Below, in pieces: positions 11,936 through 21,649 of a DNA stretch of 64,000 bases; positions within the stretch are counted from its first letter, which is position 1; every line of letters begins with the position of its first letter. The notes under the pieces were generated by a model. That model worked only from the letters and a program-made list of their open reading frames with translations, made no database searches and had not been told where the DNA came from. Origin of the DNA: Stylonectria norvegica (Eukaryota > Ascomycota > Sordariomycetes > Hypocreales > Nectriaceae); NCBI GenBank assembly GCA_014621405.1, contig JAANBC010000002.1, positions 1 to 64,000 on the forward strand. The letters run 5' to 3'. A program made the translations under genes and the position numbers.

Positions 11936-12693
11936 GGTCGATATGCTGTGGATTTTGGAAACAGCACAAGCTGGATTCAAGGATATCTCTCTCTATACTT
12001 AGATATGTAGGGGAAGAGAAGCAGGCTGTTAGCATGTAAGACTGTTTGCAGCATTAGCCAAGCCATGTAAGGATAACAGAACAATATTCACTGCCAGCCT
12101 AGAGTCAGCTTGCTGTGGATCTACAGATACTTCCCTTCTTGCAGCAGTAACGACCAGAGGTCATGCACGTTTCGAATTGATTAACGAAATGCTATGTGGT
12201 ACCCGGAAACAGCCCCATGGCCCATACTAGAGTAGCTACAGATGACGATGAGAGCGTTGTGTAGTGTCCAAACGATGAGCACCGGATAGTCAAGATCAAT
12301 GTGCAAGCATGTGTTCTTTGTTTTTTAAGCTTAATTTAGCGAGACGCAGTATCACTAAGTAAATTGGGGCTCTTTGAACTATCAAGTCTGCCGTAAATAG
12401 CGACCCAGAAACACATTGTCTTTCCAACTACAATACTAACCCGTGCGCACGACACTGACAATGTTATACAGAAGGATTCAAGCAGCAGTTGAAGCGACGC
12501 ACTCGGCGGCATCTTCTCAAAGAACATCTTTGAAAAACACGAGGTAGAGATTATGGTACAGAATCTGAAGTAGAAGTTTTTTTAGCCACAGGGTCGACTA
12601 TTTAGACCAGCCGATCTCCTGTAAATTTGAGCTTTATCGAACAGCAGCATCTGGCACAACACTCACTTGCGACCAACAACCCCAATCGCCAAA
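11936..12693. other. Intergenic, no gene seen
   Basis: This gap holds the 3' flank of the regulator and the promoter of the CVNH gene. No frame has coding character. Confidence 0.55.
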
Positions 12694-13661
12694 ATGCTGG
12701 CTTTCACCCTCTTTTCACTTCTTCTCTCGTTCAGCAGGGTCCTCGCAGGCCCTACACCTGATTCTGCAACGAACTTCAGCGGCCCTCGAGAGCCTGTTAC
12801 CGGTCCTAAAGAAGACATCCCCGTCCGCCGCCAAGTCTCCAGTTTCGAAGTCTCTAGCTCTCCCACTAGAGGTTGTGTCACCGGCCCGTACAGCAGCTCG
12901 GCTCCCGCCCCTCCTAATGAACCTCCCGTTCATGGCAGGCCTACCGAGCTTATCGCTAAAAGGGGCTCTAGGAACCCTGTTAGCCGCCCTGACATCGAAG
13001 TTCCCGTCCGTCGTGACGGGGTTTCCCGGGTTTCTCCTGCACTCAATCTCACCTCTACCGATCTCGAAGCTAGAGATGACACCACATACGGCGGATACAA
13101 ACAAAGTTGCAAGGACATTCGATATTATCTCGATGCCGCAGACAACAAAGACCCTGGAAAGATGGATCCATACTTGCAGTCTCCCTACCTCGTCGCCCAC
13201 TGTCCCGCAGACGATGGCACCATCAAATGCACACATGTTGCCATCGGCTCCTGTATTTCGAATCATTACGGGTATATGATAGGAATGCACAAGTGAGTTA
13301 TATTTGACCACGGAGTCTGAGGCTTCCGCTGACATCAATAGCGGCGAATTCCACAAGTCTTGCTATCAGTGCCGCCTAATGGAGGACGACACTACACTTT
13401 TCTGCCGCTGCAACGACCCAGAGCCACGAAAGGACAAGCCAGATAAGACGAAGCTATTCATGGTCGAAACTGCCATCGACTTGGGTGAGTCATATTTACG
13501 ACCGACACAACGGTGTTGAAGAGGTGCTAACTCACATAGACTTGTACATCCACAACAAGGATGGAGAACTGATATGCTATGGAGAGGGAGGAGGTCCAGA
13601 AATATGCCCAGACACAAACTCGTACGATGTTTTCAAAGGTGGCCAGTGGTGGGGTGTCTGA
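12694..13661 (+). CDS. Secreted CVNH (cyanovirin-N homology) protein with Kex2-type pro-region
   Basis: Three exons, 12694-13292, 13342-13484 and 13540-13661, join in frame with GTGAGT donors and encode 287 residues. A signal peptide spans residues 1-18 (FTLFSLLLSFSRVLA). A disordered Pro/Ser/Arg-rich stretch follows to about 130 and holds dibasic sites: Arg-Arg at 45-46, Lys-Arg at 89-90 and Arg-Arg at 106-107. Two of these sit in near-copies, DIPVRR and EVPVRR. The C-terminal part (about 132-285) fits the CVNH fold, with paired Cys, the FHKSCYQC segment, CRCND and the IDLDLYIHNKDGELIC ending. CVNH domains are small, mostly carbohydrate-binding modules; many fungal ones are cytosolic, so secretion after Kex2 processing is notable. 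The first in-frame ATG at 12694 gives the signal peptide. Confidence 0.82.
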
Positions 13662-14273
13662 TGAATTGCGGTGGTTTCCGTTTGGATTTTTCTGTTTTTA
13701 CCCTTCTCTCTTGTCACCTTGTTTATTTCTTTCTTCGCTTCTCCATCTCTCTTTGATTCATAACAGATGTCTCACCTTTTGGTAGATTTTTTCCTCTAGT
13801 AGCACATCCCTCTAGACCACATAACCCTTCTCTTCCTCATTCAGTGTTGTGTACACTACCCTTTTGTATACCTACATGGACGAGTAGCTTATAGGCACCT
13901 GATCCTTTATTTATCACTGATTATTCAATATATTCATTTCAATTTCCTCTAACAGGGCCATGTTAGTGTCTCTTTTTAACAGCATCAAGGATCCTATAAT
14001 ACTGTTCTTTGATGAGGTGGACAGCTTGGAATCAAAGCCCGACACTCCCGTCAGCCCCGGGGTCCTTCCGCTTTCTCTGCGGGACCCCACTGCCGAAATC
14101 GGGCCAATATCCTACTCATTGCTCGTAACGCGTTCATAGTTTGAGAGTAAATTTATAATAAGTTTATAAACATGAGGGCCAGCCTATTTCTACCAGCCTT
14201 CTTCATTACCCCAAGTGGAGATTTTCTACTCATACAATTTCGCCAATAACCCGTGGTAGGTGCAAGTGGCCGC
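13662..14273. other. Convergent 3' flanks, no gene seen
   Basis: The region lies between the tails of two convergent genes. It has T-rich and pyrimidine-rich runs near 13690-13800 but no coding frame. Confidence 0.55.
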
Positions 14274-15883
14274 CTACCAGACCACCGGAAGCCTCACCAC
14301 TCCGACATCCTTCTGAAGAGGAGTACACTCGACCTCCTCCAGGGGAATAGCCACCTTCAGGTTTGGCAGCTTCTTGAAAAGGGCCCCTTTTTGCTTTGTT
14401 ATCATATGTTTCTGCCATCATCGAGTTTGAACTTACCAAATACAGCCTCTAGTTCCGCTTTGGCTAACGGCTCTGCAACGCAACGATGGGGTCCAAATCC
14501 GAAGCCCAATGCGTCATGAGGGCCTCGCTCTCGGTGCATATTGAAGATGTCTGGATCTGGGAAGATGTCTTCATCTCTGTTCCCGGACTGGTTTGAGGCA
14601 ATTATACCCTCACCAGCAGCGATTTTCTGCATGAATTGTTCAGCTTTGATTCACGCATTCTCTCGAAGCACATACCTTGCCACCCAGCTCAATGTCTACC
14701 TTCGCTACTCTCTTGATGGCCAAAGCAGATCCTGTATGGAACCTACACAGCTCCTCAACAAAATTGGGCACCAAGGATGGGTCGGCCTTCAGTTCAAGCA
14801 ATTGCTTCGGGTGTTGCATAAGAGTTATGACGCCCTGGGACTAATTAGCATCAGTGTGATGGGCAGTTGGATCAATGAGTGCATACTAGTGATATCATGT
14901 TGACCATTGTGGCATTTCCAGCCACAAGAAGCAGGAAAGCAATCTGAACCGCATCCGATTTCTCGATATTTCCGTTTCGAAGTTGCTCGACCACAAGTTT
15001 GCTGATGATGTCTTCCTGTGGTTTCTCCATGCGTTTATCGACAAGACTAGCAAGATAGTCCAACAGCGATCTTGCTGAAAGTCAGCCAGGAAGGCTTCAT
15101 ATGCCAATGTATACGTACTTGTTGGCGGACGACGCCTCCGAAGCTGTTGCGCTTCCGTTAGTTCGGATGGCGTTCTGATTGGTGAGATATGCGAGATCTT
15201 CGAACGGAACGCCGAGGACGGTGTAAATGATCTGTTGGAACAACGTTAGTGGCGGCATAGCTATGGACAAGCAAGGAGACCAACGTAGGAGGGGACCGGA
15301 AGTGCGAAATTCTGCACAAGATCGACTGGTGTCTCGCATTCATTGGCAGTCATCTCGTCGAGTAAATCGTCGACAGTCTTTTGGATATATGGCTTCATGC
15401 TCTCAACATGAGCCTTGAGAAAGAGTGGCTCTACCATACCCCTACGAGACGTTAGTATAGAATTCCATACTAAGACAGCTTTTCAGTAAATAGTACCTTT
15501 GGTGCATATGTGCCGGTGCGTCCATGTCAACAAAAGTCGGCTTGTTCTTGCCAGCGGCCTTTCCACCGGCGCTCAACTCGGGGAATCCGGGCCGAACACG
15601 CTCCTATATCATGTCAAATTCCATGTTTGATCACTTGCAGGGGATTATTTACCTTGGAGAGTCTTTGATCAGTTGCAATGCTGCAAACATCGTGGTATTT
15701 GGTTACGAGCCAGGCCAAGCTCCCATCCCAAAGCTTCACCTGAGATACAGGGTCGGTCGCTCTGAGGCGGGCGTACTCTGCCGGGGGCTCCAAAGCAGAA
15801 GCGCGGCGAAAGGGGAACTGAGGTATCTCGCTCGCAGAAACTTGCGAGGACTGAAGGCGAACGTCTTTTTCAATTCTAGCCAT
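14274..15883 (-). CDS. Cytochrome P450nor (CYP55, nitric-oxide reductase), frame broken by one base
   Basis: Eight exons on the minus strand: 15883-15653, 15603-15497, 15442-15285, 15231-15119, 15070-14887, 14834-14676, 14626-14437 and 14386-14274. They rebuild a CYP55 protein of about 417 residues. Diagnostic blocks are FPFRRASALEPPAEYARLRA, KPTFVDMDAPAHMHQR, QNAIRTNGSATA, the I-helix FLLLVAGNATMVNMISL and the haem loop FGFGPHRCVAE with its Cys thiolate. The family reduces two NO to N2O with NAD(P)H directly, without a reductase partner, in fungal denitrification. In exon 3 a run of four A on the plus strand (15420-15423) gives one base too many: MVEPLF and KAHVESMKPYIQ are in different frames, although exactly the expected nine residues separate the flanking motifs. 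Without the extra base all eight exons join in phase. One donor (GTTGGT, intron 3) is weak. Confidence 0.9.
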
Positions 15884-16997
15884 GTTGAATATTGTCCAAG
15901 AATGCCAAGGTGTATATGAACTTTGAATTAAACAAAGCCCGGATTTCTCAGTCTTTAATACTTTTCGTCTTAACTTCCCGCGGAGAACCGCCTCTTCATT
16001 CTCAGCCCTATTTCATGGACGCGACATAGGCTAGACCGGTGACGTTGGACATGGCCTGACCATGCAGAGTGTGGTGGCAATTTCAACGGCACCCCGACGA
16101 GCCACAGGCCAACCATTTGTCTCGCTGACTCTTTGCTTACTGGTAGCAGTATTTTAAGTTCAACGAAGCGGCGTGATACAAGATATTCCTGGTTTCATGT
16201 CCATATAATGTCTGGCATCTCCGCGGGACGGAACGGAACACGATCTTACAGCAACGCCAATGCCGGTTTGTTGTCCGATTAAGATACAGACATCACTTCA
16301 GGATGAATCAGAAAAAAGTTATATGAGCTGGTCGACCTCATACTACCTTTCGCTTTCGGAACCGAAGTCAAGAATTTAAGCCGTCTTTCAACGTGTAACT
16401 GCGTTCTTTACTGGGCGAAAGGGCTGGGGCTTTATTATCACTGGAGATGCACGGAGCGGCTGAACCGGGTAGCTTCTCCATATTGTGTCGTATGAAAGAG
16501 TAAGTGACATTTTCTAACTATTTCTTTTTGAGGCAATAATCAACCTTGTTCATATACAGACAAGGACAAGGGAGGTTGTGCCTTGAAATCTCCTCCCACG
16601 ATCCGTCATGGGGGCCCCAGATGTAGGGAAAATTGCCCAAATAGGACCATAGACAAGGAAGTATTCAATATTGTCACGCACGTCTGAATTTGCTATCATG
16701 GATTCTACCTACTTGATACTTGTCCCTCTCTTTTCTTTCATGCTATTTCTTCTTGACTCTAATTTCTACCCTTTATCCGTCTTACAAGTCACGATGCCAC
16801 CGCATCATCGTGGACGCATCAGTATTGGGATATTGGTTTTCACATCGGTAAGTTGGTCCGAAGAAAAGAAAGACGATTGGATGATGTAAAACTAATTCAC
16901 ATATAGGATCCAATTTCATTAGAATAGAAACTTTTCATCCGCTACCGTTTGTCCAAACGCCTTGATAGTATATCCCAACTCGCTTGAAAACAAACTC
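15884..16997. other. Intergenic, no secure gene
   Basis: The region holds the P450nor promoter and the 3' flank of the WD40 gene. A 64-codon frame starting at ATG 16698, with one hydrophobic stretch, is open but shows no family features. Confidence 0.5.
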
Positions 16998-18035
16998 TCA
17001 GCCTCTCTTCTCCTCCACATCCCAAACTTCCACCACACCATCCATCCTCCCCAAGACCAACGTCTTCCCATCAGCTGCGAAGGCTCCCGCTGTCACCAGC
17101 TCAGAGCTGCTTTGCTCGAAGATGACGGCTCCAGACGTCACGTCCATGATGTCGAAGCCCTCTTCGGTCCAACACGCCATGTAGCGGCAGTCGGGCGAGA
17201 TGCACAGCGGCCATCCCTCAGTCCTGCGCACGGCGTTGAGATTGTACGAAGTGATGTCGTTTGTCTGCGGCAACCAAATGTGCACGGTCGAACCCCAGAT
17301 GGAGATGATGCACATGCCATCGGGCGAGACGGCAAGGGCACGCGGGTTGGTTGAGGATTCCATTTCGAGTCTGCTGATCGTCTTGGCTGTCAAGGGGTTG
17401 GTGATTCGAAGCGTGCCATCCCTTGACAAGGTGACGAGGAGCATGTGGCAAGTGAAGGCCGCATGAGTGATGGTGTCGGTGTGGCTCACCACTCTACCCA
17501 CCTTAGTCGTCGTCTTCACATCCCAAACCCCCATCCTGCCTCGTCCTTCGCCTGCGGCAAGAAACCTCCCATCATGGCTCCAAGCTACCGGATCCCCTCT
17601 CGCCTCTTTGAGCTCCCCTACTGTCTTGCCCGTGGCGAAGTCGCGGATCATAACGGTGCTCGAGTGATGGTACTCGACTCCGCCAGCCAGCTGCACGGTC
17701 CAGTCTCGAACTGTAGCAAGACGACTGCCTTGCGGGCTAAAGGCAGCCTGAGAGCCCGTCGTCTTGGATTGGCCGCGCTGAGTATTGAGATCAAAGACGT
17801 CGATCCAGGTCTGAGCGGTTTGCTCGGCTGTGTACATGGCGAAGACGGTAGGTGTTGCAGGGGAGATGCCCACCGAAATGATCTCGGATTTGCTACATGT
17901 TCGTCTGAAGCGGAGGGCGAGCTTCAAACGAAAGTTCCTCGCCTCCGCATTTGTCGACGTCGGAGACTGTGACCTGTTTGCTGTTAGTTTTGCTCTCAAT
18001 AAGTAGATTTAAGGAAGATGTTGAATGACTTACAT
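16998..18035 (-). CDS. WD40-repeat protein; start codon apparently split by an intron
   Basis: The main exon (17973-16998) encodes WD-like blades: the VMIRDFATGK, MGVWDVKTTTKV, LRITNPLTAK, VHIWLPQTNDI and VEVWDVEEKRG strands, each preceded by a Ser/Asp/Gly turn. It has no ATG before the conserved part. Upstream, bases 18035-18034 (AT) precede a consensus GTAAGT donor. The 60-bp intron (17974-18033) ends CTAACAGCAAACAG, and the first exon-2 base is G, so splicing creates ATG followed by SQSPTSTNAEA. No other ATG occurs in the preceding 140 bases or so of leader. The product would be about 325 residues, a single beta-propeller, presumably a protein-interaction scaffold. No specific orthologue is recognised. 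Confidence 0.78.
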
Positions 18036-19145
18036 GCTGGTGAGGCTTTTCTTGGTTCGAGCGCAAATGGTACAAGTCGGAACGGGCCAAATGATGTATC
18101 TAAAGTTTTGGTGGTGTAATGTATGAGGTACTTGTGTGCAAACTATGAAATGCAAGGTGTGAGTCGAATGAAGGCTGATCAAAGCTGTTTCGGGTGGTGA
18201 TTAACATACAAAACTTCCAACTCGTGATACAATTGCGCAGGCAGCCTCATCTTATACTGAGTTGCCTGTGACTCCAAGGTTGCGAAGCCGCATCTCTACG
18301 CCCTGTCTCGACAGCTTCTTCCTCGTCATCAACCCTTGTTTGATTGTATCAATGGATGCCAAGCCTGGCTTCCATGATTGACAGGCAGCGTGGAGAAGCG
18401 TCAAAACGACCAGGGACGGCAGCGCTAGACTGTGTCGCGGCTGCAGCACTATTTGGATGCCGCGTGAGTCACCCACCGCTTCGCCGGTGCATGCATATAG
18501 CCGCTATCGAAGCGCTCAGGCTTAGGGAACAAGGGGTTTAGGGGATTCTGGCGTGGTGTTTTTATTCGTGACCTTTACGCCGAGGCGTTCGGTCACACGA
18601 ATTGGGTTAGGTTTGGTGGGCGGTAGTAATAGGTAAGGCGGTGTTTTTGTCGGCGCGGCTTGCTTATTACTTTGCTACGAAGCATAACGTTGGTATTTAT
18701 TAACGACGAAGGAACCATACTGTAGATCTATAATCTAGCCTAAAATCGGAGATGAGGCCGGCGTTCGTGTCCTGGGTTGACTTGGGAGGCGCCGTTGGCA
18801 TGGACGGGACCGCCCGATGGTGCAAGTAACTCGAGGCATGGCGTATCGCTACAGCAGTCACCAAAAGCTGCCATAATTAGAGGATAGCATTGTAATCAGA
18901 GAACATCATTGGGAAGAAGTCTTGCAATTTCCATGTACGTGTAATGATCATCATTCTCCGCTTCCTGAGAATATATAGTGTGGGCATGGCATCCAACTCA
19001 TCAAGGTGTTCCCGACCTTCTCCACACATGAGGTACTAGTAGTTCATCACCGCTACATAAAGCATCAAGCTCATCCAGAGTCGATTCCTTTTTCTCGAGT
19101 TCTTTACCTCATTTCTCGTTTCCACTCAGTCCTTGTTTTCCTTCC
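18036..19145. other. Intergenic, no gene seen
   Basis: The leader and promoter of the WD40 gene lie at the left end and the 3' flank of the alcohol dehydrogenase at the right. No coding-like frame was found. Confidence 0.55.
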
Positions 19146-20283
19146 TCAAGAGCTGAATGCCTCATCATAGTTGGTCATGCACGACCGATACCGCACACTG
19201 CTCTTCTTCAGGTTGTCCATAGCCTTCTGCAGGCCCTCGGTGGAGAGGGGAATCTCATCGATCCACGATTTGATGCCGCGATCAGCCGCCAATTGCAGCA
19301 TCTCCAGCATCTCGCGCCGACTGCCCAAGTGGGAGCTACCGATGAAGCAACCGTTGCTGATGAAATCTTGATTGCGCACCTGAATGCCGTCGCCGCCGGG
19401 CAGGCCGACCGAGTTCCAGTGGCCGTGCACGTCAAGCAGGCTGAGGTACTCGCTGAGGGCGAAGCCGTCAAAGGACGTGGCCGTGTTGATGATGATATCG
19501 AAGCTCATCTTGTGTGCCTCGTTCCAGCCCTTTTCGCTCGTGGCCAGGAAGCCGTCGGCGCCCATCTTCTTGGCGTCGGCCTCCTTGGCCCGCGTGCGCG
19601 AGATGGCCCAGACCTCGGCGCCGAGGGCCTTCGCAAACATGACTCCGTAATGTCCTAGGCCGCCGATACCCACGATGCCCACCTTCTTTCCCGGGCCGGC
19701 ACCGAGACGCTTCAGGGGGCTGTAGACGGTGATTCCGGCGCACAGCATGGGGGCCGCTTCGGTGCTGGGGAGGGCTTCGGGGATCGGGTACACCCTGTGG
19801 ACAAGTGTCAGACGGGATGACACAGCAAGACGGGGCAACTTGAACTTACCAGTATTCGTTCATTCGGGTGTGCGAGGAGTAGCCACCCTGCGTGGTGAAG
19901 CCGGTGTCGAGGTAAGGGGCACCATAAGCGTCAATCTGGTCCTTGCAGTACGTCTCATTGTCGTTCTTGCACTGACGGCAATTGAGGCACGAGTAGACCT
20001 GGGCACCCGCACCGACGCGCTGGCCGACCTTGGCGAGGGTGACCTTGTCGCCGACACGGAGGACCTTACCTACGACCTCGTGGCCCACGGCGAGAGGGTA
20101 CGGACAACCGCCCCAGTCGCCGCTGATGGTGTGCATGTCGCTCGCGCAAACGCCGCAGCATTCGATCTTGATGTCGACATCGTACTCGCCAAAGGGACGG
20201 GGCTGCCACGAGCCCTTTTCGAACTCGAGCCACCGATCTGCGCTGGGCGACTGGAAGCCTTGAAACTTGTCGGGAACAGACAT
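19146..20283 (-). CDS. Zinc-dependent NADP(H) alcohol dehydrogenase (ADH6/CAD type)
   Basis: Two exons, 20283-19850 and 19794-19146, with a 54-bp intron (GTAAGT donor, TCCACAG acceptor); 360 residues. Catalytic zinc ligands are Cys46 in CGVCASDMH, the GHE motif at His69-Glu70 and a later Cys in PMLCAGITVY. The structural zinc has the four Cys of SCLNCRQCKNDNETYC (about 99-113). The nucleotide fold shows GIVGIGGLGHYG. The SRT segment after the second strand suits NADP(H), as in yeast Adh6 and plant cinnamyl alcohol dehydrogenases. These enzymes reduce aromatic and branched aldehydes and are thought to act in detoxification of lignin-derived aldehydes; the substrate here is inferred. The ATG at 20283 matches the family N-terminus. 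Confidence 0.93.
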
Positions 20284-21163
20284 GGTGATGGTGGGGGTGG
20301 AGGGGGAGGTGAAGTTGAGGTTGGGGGATATGGTGGTGATGGTATAAGTTATCAAGGTGAAACAGAGAGACTTCACACCCGGGAATTGGATCACGACGAC
20401 AGTAACGACGACGACTAGGGGACTGCAAGATGTGATAAAAAGAAACTAAAGTAACAAGAGAAAACGAAACCGAAGACGAGATCACCGCAACGACACCTGT
20501 TTAAGGCTTGCCGCTCGATGCTACCCCCACATCGTCATCCGTCCAGAGTGAGGGGCAGTGAGGGGCTCGTTGGGGCCTTTGGGGCCTTTGGGGGACTCTT
20601 TGGGGGTGAGTTTCTAGCATCATCCACCCAAATAGCGTCAATAGCGACGAGCTGCCACGGCATCGATCGGCTGGCGTCGCATCGAGACGCGATATCCATA
20701 CCGTAGGAGACATGGGCTGGGCTCTCATCCATGGATCTGATCACCGGCATTGCTTACCCCGAAGAATACAGCACTAAAACGATCGGACTATCGTGGGTGG
20801 ATATTCCGACCGGACCTGAATTCCTCCACCAAACAGACCATGAGCCTGAACGGCGATACAGGCGAGAAGAGCAAGTGTGAAATCTCCAGACCTTATGTTG
20901 CATATAGCAGATGTGATATCCGATGACTTCTCTCCTTTGTCTCTTGCTATCCCTTATCCAAGGTGGAATTTTTCAAGATTTCCGGGGTTGTCTCCTGTCG
21001 TCCGTATATGCCCTTACCAAGTCCGCTCATCGCGTGTCGGATGTCGGATATCGCTTGAGGACCACTCACAACCCCCGACCCTGCCCCTTGGCGTCAAACC
21101 TGAAAACTTGTAGCGACCCTCGGGGGATTCTGTTGCCGACAAGTTTGGGGTTCAATATCCAAC
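20284..21163. other. Intergenic, no gene seen
   Basis: This is the upstream region of the alcohol dehydrogenase. Just upstream of its ATG the plus strand has G-rich runs (20281-20340). A GGGGCCTTTGGGG-like repeat occurs near 20570-20605. No supported gene. Confidence 0.5.
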
Positions 21164-21649
21164 TCAGGTCTTCTTCCAGTCCTTTGCCTTTAAAGCCCTC
21201 GACTCGCCCAAGCCAACCCCAGCCAAGAAACAGATACGCAGCGTAGCCCCGGCATACACCCACGGCACATTGCCCAGGTCGCTGACGTTCCATCCCGTGA
21301 CATTATAGTAGATGTCGGCTCCAAGCGCGCTCATGGAGTAGAGGTGTCCCAAGTCGGCAATCAGCAGCACCAACAACACGGCTCTCCAGACGCGCAGGTC
21401 GGCCGTGGACCGCAGGACGAGAGCCTCGTTTAGCGCAAAGAAGAAGTACATGTTGGCGAGCTGCGACATAGCCACCGACGTCCCGAGGGGTACCTCTCGC
21501 GGCGTGGTTGCGGCATTGAGGAACTCGAGGTATTCCCGCTGGCGACAATGCGTGTAGAAGGCGCCGACGAGGGCCGAGAGAGGCTCGATGAGGAGGAAGA
21601 AGACGCGATAGACGACGTGGATCCGGAAGGCCGTCTGCGGAGGAGCCAT
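21164..21649 (-). CDS. Small integral membrane protein (DUF7704-like)
   Basis: A single exon of 161 residues starting at ATG 21649 (MAPPQTAFRIH). Four hydrophobic segments are visible: the RVFFLLIEPLSALVGAFY region, LANMYFFFALNEALVL, RAVLLVLLIADLGHLYSM and the C-terminal VYAGATLRICFLAGVGL. The segment order and the IEPLSALVGAFYTH and REYLEFLNAAT blocks resemble a widespread fungal family of unknown function (I believe DUF7704, recalled not searched). The frame stays open upstream to 21754, but only the 21649 ATG fits the family start. Function unknown. Confidence 0.7.
   Translation of the reverse strand: MAPPQTAFRIHVVYRVFFLLIEPLSALVGAFYTHCRQREYLEFLNAATTPREVPLGTSVAMSQLANMYFFFALNEALVLRSTADLRVWRAVLLVLLIADLGHLYSMSALGADIYYNVTGWNVSDLGNVPWVYAGATLRICFLAGVGLGESRALKAKDWKKT

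Noticed and set aside
1447..15883. RIP (repeat-induced point mutation) as the cause of all lesions
   Set aside because: Only the TAA fits the CpA-to-TpA direction. Two lesions are insertions, and the surrounding sequence keeps normal GC and coding content.
4325..15883. A secondary-metabolite cluster (FSH1 hydrolase, regulator, P450, dehydrogenase)
   Set aside because: The P450 is CYP55, a denitrification enzyme. There is no synthase or transporter, and the genes are spread among unrelated housekeeping genes.
19729..20418. 229-codon plus-strand frame over the alcohol dehydrogenase
   Set aside because: Antisense shadow of a confidently assigned two-exon gene.
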